Assembly (NCBI RefSeq): GCF_036924515.1
Contig: NZ_JAZHRR010000001.1
Coordinates: forward strand, 4,745,001 to 4,809,000
Length of the DNA: 64,000 nt
Reading direction: 5' to 3'
Source of the DNA: Bradyrhizobium sp. AZCC 1610
GTDB lineage: Bacteria; Pseudomonadota; Alphaproteobacteria; Rhizobiales; Xanthobacteraceae
Position numbers and translations under genes: made by a program. Positions 16,575 through 24,402 of the stretch are shown one piece after another (position 1 is the first letter of the stretch; each line of letters starts with the position of its first letter). The notes under the pieces were generated by a model. The model searched no databases and was not told the DNA's origin. It saw nothing but the letters and a program-made list of their open reading frames with translations.

Positions 16575-16859
16575 TTACTGCCGCGCTGGGTTAACCGGAT
16601 GAACGGGCTTTGGCACGGGTGGCTCAGGCTCCACCTGCAGCTTCGGTTCGGTCGGCATAACCTGCGCGCCGGCTGCCCGGGCAGCTTCGCCGGTGGAGCT
16701 GTAACTCGCCATAAAGGCCGGCTGTACCTTCGGCTTGTTCCATGGCCCATGGTCGAAAATCAGCATGCCGAGCACGCCGACAACCGCGACCGCAATCGCA
16801 ACCTTCAGCGGCGCGCCACCACGTCGGCTCAAATAATCTTCTGTCAAGTCCTTCGCCAT
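16575..16859 (-). CDS. Small membrane-anchored hypothetical protein
   Basis: 94 residues: a charged cytoplasmic start (MAKDLTEDYLSRRGGAPLK), one membrane helix (VAIAVAVVGVLGMLIF), then a proline-rich tail (EPKLQVEPEPPVPKPVHPV) that is probably periplasmic. This topology suits an envelope spacer or scaffold, but no function is known. It is a single gene, convergent with the 61-residue membrane protein. Confidence 0.7.
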   Translation of the reverse strand: MAKDLTEDYLSRRGGAPLKVAIAVAVVGVLGMLIFDHGPWNKPKVQPAFMASYSSTGEAARAAGAQVMPTEPKLQVEPEPPVPKPVHPVNPARQ

Positions 16860-17017
16860 TTGAAAATCCGCTTTGATTTCCTCACGAGATTAAATCCCGA
16901 CGATGAGGAAGGTTCCTGATCAGTTCAGCAAGGCGATGACTTCCGGGAACAAATGTCCTGGCTGCGTATTGTCAGGACGTTAGCCGTTGCCCGGCAAATG
17001 CCGAGCGACCAAGTGAG

Positions 17018-17284
17018 TTGTGGAACGTGAACATCGAAACCCCAGAGCCATCGCAGCCCGGCATGGCAGAACGCGCCATCGACACGGCGACCGATGTATC
17101 GCGCACGCTCACGGAAGTGTCAGCCGCGCTGCAGGCTGCGGTCGGGCGTCTCAGCGACGCGATCACGGCGGCACGGCAACCGGGAATGCCGCTCTCAACC
17201 ATCAGTGCGATTACGCGCGAAGCGCCGCTCGCCAGCTTGTGCATCGCCTTTCTATTCGGTGTCGCGATCGGACGCCGCCGCTAG
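17018..17284 (+). CDS. Small DUF883/ElaB-like membrane-tail protein
   Basis: About 88 residues from TTG 17018, or 85 from GTG 17027; neither has a strong ribosome binding site. A helical N-terminal region (AIDTATDVSRTLTEVSAALQ) is followed by a C-terminal hydrophobic tail ending PLASLCIAFLFGVAIGRRR. That tail resembles the anchor of the YqjD/ElaB (DUF883) family, which tethers ribosome-associated proteins to the membrane in enterobacteria. The similarity is in the tail only. It ends 10 bases from the convergent phasin gene. Confidence 0.6.
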   Translation: MWNVNIETPEPSQPGMAERAIDTATDVSRTLTEVSAALQAAVGRLSDAITAARQPGMPLSTISAITREAPLASLCIAFLFGVAIGRRR

Positions 17285-17293
17285 CACGCAGTC

Positions 17294-17647
17294 TCAGAAC
17301 TTGCCTTTCGTCGAATCTTTCGCGGCCGATATGACGCCGCCGGTAATCTGGCGCATATGTTCACCGGCGTTGGTGAACTGGCTGCGCAGGAATTCAGACT
17401 GGATCCGCATCGCTTCCTGAAGGTCGGTCGCATGGACCAGCTTTCGGGCATGCTCGAACGCAGCCTTCATATTCTGCTCGGTAAACGATAGCGCCTGTTT
17501 GGAAATTTCCGTACCCGCACCGGGCATCGACGTCATGGACTTTCCGGCGGCATCGAAGAACATGCCGAACGCCTTTTCTGCCTGATCGATGGTTTTCTCG
17601 GCCAGATCGCGCAGCTCGGCCGGGACTTCGAGTTTCGGTTCAGTCAT
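17294..17647 (-). CDS. Phasin family protein
   Basis: 117 residues with the phasin layout: an amphipathic N-terminal helix (ELRDLAEKTIDQAEKAFGMFFDAA) and a coiled-coil-prone body (ISKQALSFTEQNMKAAFEHA, QEAMRIQSEFLRSQF). Phasins coat polyhydroxybutyrate granules, limiting granule fusion and access to the polymer. No polymer synthase gene is close by. A single-gene unit with its own ATG at 17647. Confidence 0.85.
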   Translation of the reverse strand: MTEPKLEVPAELRDLAEKTIDQAEKAFGMFFDAAGKSMTSMPGAGTEISKQALSFTEQNMKAAFEHARKLVHATDLQEAMRIQSEFLRSQFTNAGEHMRQITGGVISAAKDSTKGKF

Positions 17648-17921
17648 GGTCGCTTCTCCAATGTCGACCTTGGCAGGTTAGCACAATTCCCGGCTGCGTC
17701 TGCGCCGTAATGGACCGACGCACGGGCATGGATTTGGCGGCGGGGACCCGGGGCCGGCGCCATCTCAAGGAATGATTTCCTTTCCTCGCGACCCGTAGCC
17801 ATACGGTGCGACGCCCGATTCCAATGGTGGCAACAGTGTGGCATAGTGATTCGGGTTAGGGATCGATTGTCGGTGGCGTTGCGTCTCTGGTTTTAAGTCT
17901 CTCTCGGGACATGGGGATAAA

Positions 17922-18107
17922 ATGCTGCAAACTTTTCGACCGACGCCGACCTGCACGCGATTTCAAACCAGCATAGAAATGGCTTGCATGAAATGCGGCG
18001 CACAGATGCGGCTGGCGATGATCGAGCCGCGCGACCAGAATTACGACGTGTTGACCTACCGCTGCACGCCTTGCGACTCGGGCGAGAGCTTCTTGAAGGC
18101 GCGCTGA
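17922..18107 (+). CDS. Small zinc-ribbon-like protein
   Basis: 61 residues with two cysteine pairs in zinc-ribbon spacing: CMKCGAQM and, about 25 residues later, YRCTPCDSGESF. The middle (RLAMIEPRDQNYDVLTYRC) matches a common short rhizobial family in which the second knuckle carries the tail. The start could be the ATG at 17922, or the later ATG that begins MACMKCG and trims 19 residues. It probably binds zinc; role unknown. Confidence 0.65.
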   Translation: MLQTFRPTPTCTRFQTSIEMACMKCGAQMRLAMIEPRDQNYDVLTYRCTPCDSGESFLKAR

Positions 18108-18314
18108 CTACGACCCGTTCAGCACGGCCGTTCCGGCCGGCGTCAGCACGAGCCCTTCGTCGCGCACTTCGACCAGGCCGAGGCCTGTCAATGTCCTCAA
18201 ATCTTCGTCGCTGACTGGAGACATTTTCAGCCGGCGAGCCTGGATATCCCGCAACGTCCAGCGAAGATCGATTGCCTTCTCGAGGCTGAATTGAGCGAAA
18301 GGATTTTCTGCCAT
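18108..18314 (-). CDS. Small hypothetical protein, winged-helix-like
   Basis: 68 residues, soluble: FSLEKAIDLRWTLRDIQARR then DEDLRTLTGLGLVEVRDEGLVLTPAGTAVL. The second half resembles the recognition helix and wing of a small winged-helix domain (LxxLxxLGLVExxxxGLxLTPxG). It ends directly against the stop of the zinc-ribbon gene, so the two genes are tail to tail without a gap. Confidence 0.65.
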   Translation of the reverse strand: MAENPFAQFSLEKAIDLRWTLRDIQARRLKMSPVSDEDLRTLTGLGLVEVRDEGLVLTPAGTAVLNGS

Positions 18315-18476
18315 TCGCTTGAGACTACTGGACCATGGAGATCAGACTCGTGTTTGGCGGCGCCGTCCTCGGCGCACCTGACAATGCGGAGATGTCCGCT
18401 GAGTTCCCCTGACGAGCGACCACTCCTGAAATGACAGGGCTGGCTTCAGGCGAAAGACCCCGCGAGGCCGCCCTTC

Positions 18477-19610
18477 TCAATAGCGATAGGGTTCGATTTC
18501 CAGCAGTGGAAAGGCGCTGAACACGCTCGGCAGATTCGTCGCGGTCGCCGCATGCAGGTAAGACTTGTCGAGTTCGGCAAAGCTGGTAACGCCAAGCAGC
18601 CCGAGACAGCGGATAACCTCATCTTCCAGCAGCTCCAGCATCCGCGCGATGCCGGCTTCGCCCGCGGCCGCGAGTGCCCAGCATTGCAGGCGGCCGATGC
18701 CGACCAGATCGGCGCCGGAAGCGATCGCCTTCACGATGTCGGTGCCGCGGCAGAACGAACCGTCAACCATGATCTTGGCGCGGCCGGCAACGGCGTCGAC
18801 GATTTCCGGCAAGACGTGCATTGACCCTCGTCCGTGGTCGAGCTGGCGGCCGCCGTGGTTCGACACATAGATCCAATCCACGCCATGATCGAGCGCGATG
18901 GCTGCGTCTTCCGCAGTCGCAATACCCTTGATCACCAGCGGAATTTTATACTTGTCCTTGATCAGCTTCACCGTGCGCCATTCCAGCCCCTTCTGGAAGT
19001 CGCCGCCGGTGGCCCGGATGCGGCTTTCGCGGACATACCGCTTGGCGATATCGCGTTCTCGCCGGCTGTAATGCGCCGTGTCGACGGTCAGGCAGAACGC
19101 GGCATAGCCGTTATCGATCGTGCGACTGACAACGTCTTCGACAAAGGCGTCATCGCCGCGGACATAGAGCTGGAAAATGCGCAACGCGGCGGGCGCGGCC
19201 TTGGCGGTGGCCTCAAGCCCCGGTTCGGACACCGAACTCAACATGTGAGCGGCGCCAAACTGCCCCGCGCCGCGTGCGACGGCGGCGCCTGAATTGGGAT
19301 CGAAAATCTCGAGCGCGCCGACCGGCGCAATCATAACAGGCAACCGCAGGCGGCGGCCGAAGACCTCGGTCGACCCGTCGACCTGAGCGACGTTCCGCAG
19401 CACCCGCGGCCGGAATGCAATCTCGTCGAGCGCCATGCGGTTACGGCGCATGGTGGTCTCCGTCTCCGAGGCGCCGACGATATAGTCCCATGCGTTCTGG
19501 TTGAGCCGGGAGCGGGCTTTTCGGATGAATTCATGGAGATTCTGGAATTCTTCACCGCTGGCGCCGAGTTCGACATTCCGCGTCGGCCGTAGGGGGGTCC
19601 CCTCATTCAT
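18477..19610 (-). CDS. FMN-dependent alpha-hydroxy-acid oxidase/dehydrogenase
   Basis: 377 residues of the glycolate oxidase/lactate dehydrogenase/mandelate dehydrogenase family. The (beta/alpha)-barrel carries PVMIAPVGALEIFDPNSGAA, the catalytic histidine and arginine in SNHGGRQLDHG, the phosphate-binding MVDGSFCRGTDIVKAI and ASGADLVGIGR. It oxidises an L-2-hydroxy acid to a 2-oxo acid using FMN. A single gene with no metabolic neighbours that reveal the substrate. No signal peptide or heme domain, so it should be cytosolic. Confidence 0.9.
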   Translation of the reverse strand: MNEGTPLRPTRNVELGASGEEFQNLHEFIRKARSRLNQNAWDYIVGASETETTMRRNRMALDEIAFRPRVLRNVAQVDGSTEVFGRRLRLPVMIAPVGALEIFDPNSGAAVARGAGQFGAAHMLSSVSEPGLEATAKAAPAALRIFQLYVRGDDAFVEDVVSRTIDNGYAAFCLTVDTAHYSRRERDIAKRYVRESRIRATGGDFQKGLEWRTVKLIKDKYKIPLVIKGIATAEDAAIALDHGVDWIYVSNHGGRQLDHGRGSMHVLPEIVDAVAGRAKIMVDGSFCRGTDIVKAIASGADLVGIGRLQCWALAAAGEAGIARMLELLEDEVIRCLGLLGVTSFAELDKSYLHAATATNLPSVFSAFPLLEIEPYRY

Positions 19611-20235
19611 GCTGTTTCTCTCCCGTTTGGCGGCACATTAGCCGCAGATAAATGGGAAAAGCTACCGCTTTGAAACGGGTTAGGCGTCGCGCAAACGCAA
19701 GGATGTTATTCGCTTGCGAGGTGCATCGGGTGGGGTGGAAGATTCCGCCCGCGAAACCTGGGAAGCAACCAGAAACGCCGCCATCACGGCCAGCACGCGA
19801 TGAATCGCGATCTGCGCATCCAGCATGCCATGGCAGAAGATGTCGGCGCGGGAAACACCTCAGTAGAAGTGAACGGAATGATCAAACTGGATCAAATCGT
19901 CTGGCCTGCTTCGATTGCGCTGCGCATAAGACCGAACGCCAGTAGGCGAGCGAATCGAAGAACCTCGTTCGAGCGTTCGTGGGATCAACTGACTGCCCGA
20001 ATGCGCGCGGGTTATACTCATTCGACGAAACGATTATGATTGCGTGCGAACGGACGGCCCGCTCCACCCTTACACCCGTCTCGCCTGAGCCGATGGTCCT
20101 TTCATCGAAAACAACGAACGGACGATCCCTCCCACCGACGTTGGGTTACGTGGCCCTCAGGGCGAACTGGCGAGCAGACCGCTCTCGCTAACCCCGGGCT
20201 CAATCCATCGTCCGATGCTAGGATTTTGGGCCCGA
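19611..20235. other. Intergenic region, no gene recognised
   Basis: Several frames of 60-100 codons exist on both strands but none has a family feature, a good ribosome binding site or convincing composition. The right end leads into the inverted-repeat cluster ahead of the Fic gene. Confidence 0.45.
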
Positions 20236-20334
20236 TGCGGAGAATGGTCGCTCCATTCTCCGCATAATTTGCGGATAATAGCCTTGCGGATGCGGCAAAT
20301 AACTGGCATATTCTCCGCAAAGGATGCGGATAAT
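20236..20334. promoter_or_regulatory. Inverted-repeat operator cluster at the Fic gene start
   Basis: Five copies of a 10-base unit (TGCGGAGAAT/TGCGGATAAT or its complement ATTCTCCGCA) lie in alternating orientation. TGCGGAGAATGG (20236-20247) and CCATTCTCCGCA (20253-20264) form a perfect 12-base-arm palindrome. ATTCTCCGCA then pairs with TGCGGATAAT at 20270-20279 across 5 bases. A second such pair is ATTCTCCGCA (20310-20319) with TGCGGATAAT (20325-20334), again 5 bases apart. Those last 5 bases, AAGGA, are the ribosome binding site, and the last unit runs into the start codon at 20333. The pattern suits repressor binding, most simply by the Fic protein's own helix-turn-helix, or a start-sequestering hairpin. 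Confidence 0.7.
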
Positions 20335-21439
20335 GCCGAATTATGTCCACCAACTACCTGATTGGCCTCACTTTTCCTGGGATTCGAACACCCTGGCAAA
20401 GCAGCTTGCCGCAGTTCGGCTGCGGCAGGGGCAGTTTATTGGCCGGATGCAGGGACTGGGCTTCCCCCAGCAGGAAGAAGCTGTCCTGACCAGCCTGACC
20501 GAAGAAGTCCTCAAGTCCAGCGACATCGAGGGAGAAAAGCTCGACAAGAACGCGGTGCGCTCATCGCTCGCGCGTCGCCTTGGCATGGACGCTGGTGCTT
20601 TGCCCTCCGCAGATCGCAACGTCGAAGGCATTGTCGAGATGATGCTCGACGCCACTCAGAAATTCAAAGCCGAGCTTACGGCGGAGAGACTCTTTGGCTG
20701 GCATGCGTCGCTCTTCCCGACGAGCCACAGCAACATGAAGAAGATCACCGTGGGAGCCTGGCGCGACGCGTCGGCAGGACCGATGCAGGTCGTCTCCGGC
20801 GATTACGGACGCGAACGCGTGCATTACGAGGCACCGACGGCGGAAAAGCTTGACGCCGAAATGACCGCGTTTCTCAATTGGTACAACACGGAGGAAAACA
20901 TCGATCCGATCATCAAGGCCGCGATCGCGCATCTTTGGTTCGTGACCATCCACCCCTTCGAGGATGGCAACGGACGGATTGCGCGCGCCATCGCCGACAT
21001 GTCGCTCGCCCGTTCCGAAGGAATCCCGCAACGCTTCTATAGCATGTCCGCCCAAATACGTGCGGAACGGAAAACTTACTACGACATGCTGGAGGGCACC
21101 CAGAAGGGCGACCTCAACGTCACGTCGTGGCTTGAGTGGTTCTTGGACTGTCTCGACCGCGCCTTTAGTGGAGCTAACACCATTCTCGCAGCCGTGCTCG
21201 AAAAGACGGAATTCTGGAAGCGGCATGCCGCCGCCAGGTTCAATGACCGGCAGCGCGATATGCTCAATCGTCTGCTGGACGGCTTCGAGGGAAAACTGAC
21301 ATCGAGCAAATGGGCAACAATCGAGAGGTGCTCGCCCGATACGGCCTTGCGCGACATTCAGAATCTCGTTGACCAGGGCATCCTCGCCAAGGACGAAGGC
21401 GGTGGCAGAAGCACGAGCTACTCCCTCGTCTCCGCTTGA
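20333..21439 (+). CDS. Fic-family protein with DUF4172 and winged-helix domains
   Basis: 368 residues. The N-terminal DUF4172 region reads LPDWPHFSWDSNTLA through EVRLRQG-type sequence. The inhibitory-helix motif SSDIEGE (about 62-68) fits the (S/T)xxxE(G/N) form that keeps Fic enzymes off. The Fic motif HPFEDGNGRIAR (about 207-218) is complete, so AMP transfer to a target hydroxyl is expected. The C-terminus (LTSSKWATIERCSPDTALRD to the end) is a winged helix. I chose ATG 20333 because AAGGA sits 8 bases upstream; the in-frame ATG at 20324 has no such site. Such proteins usually stand alone and may combine modification with self-regulation. The target is unknown. Confidence 0.9.
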   Translation: MPNYVHQLPDWPHFSWDSNTLAKQLAAVRLRQGQFIGRMQGLGFPQQEEAVLTSLTEEVLKSSDIEGEKLDKNAVRSSLARRLGMDAGALPSADRNVEGIVEMMLDATQKFKAELTAERLFGWHASLFPTSHSNMKKITVGAWRDASAGPMQVVSGDYGRERVHYEAPTAEKLDAEMTAFLNWYNTEENIDPIIKAAIAHLWFVTIHPFEDGNGRIARAIADMSLARSEGIPQRFYSMSAQIRAERKTYYDMLEGTQKGDLNVTSWLEWFLDCLDRAFSGANTILAAVLEKTEFWKRHAAARFNDRQRDMLNRLLDGFEGKLTSSKWATIERCSPDTALRDIQNLVDQGILAKDEGGGRSTSYSLVSA

Positions 21440-21447
21440 ATGCCTGC

Positions 21448-22719
21448 TCAGGCAGTATTGCCCGCCTTCCCGAAAGCCCCCGCCTCCGCCAGAGCTGCGA
21501 TACGTCGCTCATCGTAGCCGAGGGTCTTTCGGAGCACTTCCCTGGTATGTTCGCCGAGCAGCGGCGCCGCCACGGGATCGACGGTTGGCGTCAAGCTCAT
21601 CTGCAGCGGCGTTTCGATATTGGGGACGGCGCCTGCGGTTGGATGCGGAATCCGGCTGAGACGATGGCGGTCGCGCACTTCCGGCGCGTTGAAACCTTCC
21701 TCTACGGTGCGCAGATAGCCGACCGGTATGTTGGCCTTCTTCATCTTCGCCATCCAGTGCTCAAGGCTGTCGCTGGCAAAGATACCGGCGATGATGGCGC
21801 GCAACTTTTCCTTGTTGGCGGTTCGGTTTTTCCTGTGGGCGAACTCGGGATCGGTGACGAGGTCCGGCCGATCGAGCACGTCCACCACGAGCCGGCGGTA
21901 CAGGCGGTCGTTGGCGCAGGCCATGTAAAGCGGTCCATCGGATGCCTGATAGACGCCGACGGTGGGCGAGCCGTTCGGCGAATTTCCGAAGCGGCCAGGA
22001 TTCGCGCCGCTGACCAGATAGGCCATGCCGTAGAAACCGGTCATCGTCACGGCGGTGTCGATCAGCGCGACCTCGACCTGCTGGCCGCGGCCGAGCCGGT
22101 CGCGGGCGATCAGCGCCAAGAGGATCGCGTTGCATGCCGACATGCCCGTCGCCATGTCGACGATCGGCGGACCGGTCCGCACCGGCTCTCCATCCGGAAA
22201 CCCGTTCAGCGACATGAAGCCGCTTTCGGCCTGCGTGATCGGATCGAAGCCCGGACGCAAAGCGAACTCCCCATTGCGGCCATAGGCCGAGATCGAACAA
22301 TAGATCAGCTTCGGATTGGTCGGCGCAACGGAAGCATAGTCGAGCCCGAACTTCTTCATCACCCCGCCGGAGAAATTCTCAACGACAACATCCGCTTTCG
22401 CGATCAATTCGCGGGCGACTTCGAGCGCCGCAGGATTGTTGAAATCGAGCGCGATGCTGCGCTTGTTGCGATTGAGGCTGAGGAAGGCCGCGCTCTCGCC
22501 ACCGATTTCCGCATGTTCGTAATGGCGGGTATCGTCGCCCCCGTCGGGGTTTTCGATCTTGATCACTTCGGCGCCGAAATCGGCCAGCGTTTGCGTGCAG
22601 GCCGGGCCGGCAACGACCCGGGTGAAATCGACGACCAGCAGACCATCCAGCGCAGTCGGTTCGCCCGTTACGCGCGGCGTTCGCTCCGGCAATTGCGGTC
22701 TGGCAGTCATCCCCGGCAT
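21448..22719 (-). CDS. CaiB/BaiF family III CoA-transferase
   Basis: 423 residues with the family III pattern: LDGLLVVDFTRVVAGPACTQTLADFGAEVIKIE at the start, RNKRSIALDFNNPAALEVA, then VVENFSGGVMKKFGLDYASV, and IVDMATGMSACNAILLALIARD. Enzymes of this family move CoA from succinyl-CoA or a similar donor to a carboxylic acid, through an aspartyl-CoA intermediate. It is a single gene, tail to tail with Fic (8 bases apart). No neighbour suggests the acid. Confidence 0.9.
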   Translation of the reverse strand: MPGMTARPQLPERTPRVTGEPTALDGLLVVDFTRVVAGPACTQTLADFGAEVIKIENPDGGDDTRHYEHAEIGGESAAFLSLNRNKRSIALDFNNPAALEVARELIAKADVVVENFSGGVMKKFGLDYASVAPTNPKLIYCSISAYGRNGEFALRPGFDPITQAESGFMSLNGFPDGEPVRTGPPIVDMATGMSACNAILLALIARDRLGRGQQVEVALIDTAVTMTGFYGMAYLVSGANPGRFGNSPNGSPTVGVYQASDGPLYMACANDRLYRRLVVDVLDRPDLVTDPEFAHRKNRTANKEKLRAIIAGIFASDSLEHWMAKMKKANIPVGYLRTVEEGFNAPEVRDRHRLSRIPHPTAGAVPNIETPLQMSLTPTVDPVAAPLLGEHTREVLRKTLGYDERRIAALAEAGAFGKAGNTA

Positions 22720-22920
22720 TTCCTCTTGTTATTCTGCCTGGCGAAACGAAAGCTTTCGCCGCGACTTCAAGGCTTTCTTACCGGAACCAGACGGGTAAGG
22801 CCAAACCCCGATTTTGCAGGGCGGGACCTGCCGCTGACATAGCTCTTGAAGACGGCACGCGGCCATGGGGAATTGCTCTTCCATCCATGCTGCAGGCCCG
22901 GCCCGACGGTTACGGTACCC

Positions 22921-22970
22921 CAAAAAGAGCGCCGCCCGCCCCCGGTCTGATCCGGGAGCCGAGCGGCGCC
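22921..22970 (-). terminator. Intrinsic terminator after the GFA gene
   Basis: On the minus strand a long GC stem (GCGCCGCTCGGCTCCCGG pairing with CCGGGGGCGGGCGGCGC) with a six-base loop is followed by TCTTTTTGG. It lies about 55 bases beyond the stop of the GFA gene and would end that transcript. Confidence 0.7.
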
Positions 22971-23023
22971 TCATCGATGAGCGGGCGCCGCGAACAACGC
23001 CGCGCCGTTGCGACCCGTCTTTC

Positions 23024-23449
23024 CTACTCGGCGATCACCTCACCGGAGCCGCCAAGCTCGGCGGGAAAATCCTTTAGCTTGGGCAAGCCATCCCGCATCG
23101 GCAGCACCGTATCCGCGTAATTGACATGCACGCCGGGCGTGAAAGGGAGCGTCGGAAGGGTTGCGGCGAAGACATCAACCAGCCCGAGCGTCGGATGATT
23201 GGTCATCAGGTGGCCGCCGCACTCCGCGCAATACTTGCGCTGGCTCATCGGAGTCTTCTCGAACGTCGCGACGTGTTGCGCCCCCGCCGTGATCCGTACC
23301 GCTTCCGGCCTCCACAGGCTAAACGCGTTCACCGGTCCGCCGGACCACGAACGGCAGGAACTGCAATGGCAATAACCCATTCCTTCCGGCGGACCCGTGA
23401 CCTGGACCTCCACTGCGCCGCAAAAACAGCTTCCAGTATGCTTCATCAT
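23024..23449 (-). CDS. GFA-family zinc protein (CENP-V/Gfa fold)
   Basis: 141 residues starting MMKHTGSCFCGAVEVQV after a GGAGACAG ribosome binding site; the longer upstream frame is a shadow of the methyltransferase gene. Zinc ligands fit the family: C8 and C10, C27-x-C29-x2-C32 (GYCHCSSC), then C74 and C77 (KYCAECGGH). The family is named for glutathione-dependent formaldehyde-activating enzyme, but most members have no proven reaction. It follows the methyltransferase-like gene by about 11 bases, so both were probably co-transcribed. Confidence 0.85.
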   Translation of the reverse strand: MMKHTGSCFCGAVEVQVTGPPEGMGYCHCSSCRSWSGGPVNAFSLWRPEAVRITAGAQHVATFEKTPMSQRKYCAECGGHLMTNHPTLGLVDVFAATLPTLPFTPGVHVNYADTVLPMRDGLPKLKDFPAELGGSGEVIAE

Positions 23450-23460
23450 TTTCTGTCTCC

Positions 23461-24259
23461 TTACAGATAATTGAGAAGTAACCAGGTCGGCCTGCGCCAG
23501 GGGAATAGCATGGAAACGCGCTCCCGGTAACGGCGATATTCGTCGCCGAACATGCCTACGAGATCGCGCTCTTCGAGCATGATACCGACGAAGATGTAGG
23601 CCGTGGTCACCGCCGCGAACAGCAGATGCCCGGCGCTCATGGTCGGGGTCGCCCAGAACGCGATGATGAAACCGAGATAGATCGGGTGCCGGACAAAACG
23701 GTAGAAGAACGGCGTCCGGAAGACGGGCGCCGGCATCTCGCGGCCTACGAGATTGTTGGCGACCTGATGTAGTCCGAACAGTTCGAAATGATTGATCAGG
23801 AAGGTGCTCGTGAACACGATCACCCAACCAATGAACGACAGTGTGACGATCACCACGGCCATTTCGGGCTCCTGCACGTTCCAGATGACGGCCGGCATCG
23901 GACGCCATTGCCAGAACAGCAACAGAAGCGTCAGGCTTGCGCACAGCACATAGGTGCTGCGCTCGACAGACTTCGGAATAAACTGCGTCCACCAGTGTTT
24001 GAACGATCTACGCGCCATGACGCTATGTTGAATGGCAAATAACGACATCAGAGCGAGATTGACGACGATTGCCTCGAATATCCCCGAACTCGCGCCGGTA
24101 TCGATCGCCTTCGGCACGGCGAGCCCCGATACGAACCCGATGGCGTACAGAATCGTGAAACAGAAATGTGAGATAGGCCACACCGCCGAACAGAAATGCA
24201 GTGAATCTTAGTATTCGATTGCCCGGCATGGCCGGGCCGATGGCTTGGGTTTCCGTCAT
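23461..24259 (-). pseudogene. mddA: Methanethiol S-methyltransferase-like membrane protein, frameshifted
   Basis: A NnrU/isoprenylcysteine-methyltransferase-like membrane protein split between two frames. The first 34 codons (MTETQAIGPAMPGN... FLFGGVAYLTFLF, from 24259) run in one frame. The rest (TILYAIGFVSGLAVPKAID onward to 23461) lies in another, so one extra base near 24155-24163 breaks the gene. The body has about six helices, the FAIQHSVMARRSFKHWW block, ERSTYVLCASLTLLLLFWQW, and the SAM-binding RHPIYLGFI. From memory this matches MddA, which methylates methanethiol to dimethyl sulfide and is known from bradyrhizobia. Downstream ATG starts could still give a shortened protein. A sequencing error is possible. 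Confidence 0.75.
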
Positions 24260-24402
24260 GAAATCGACTCCGCTACGGGAAATGGGCTTGCAACTCCCGG
24301 TTTTGGCAGGATGCACGGAGGATGGCGCCAGGACTTTGCCTAACGCTTGATCTCTTCATGAGGCGGACTTGATTGTTTCTTGAGAAAGGTGCGGTAGCGC
24401 AC

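Noticed and set aside
16940..16990. GGAAC-type sequence as a possible EcfG stress promoter
   Set aside because: No CGTT-like -10 element at the required 16-17 base spacing.
18333..18410. 26-codon frame starting MEIRLVFGGAVLGAP
   Set aside because: Too short, no ribosome binding site, no known family.
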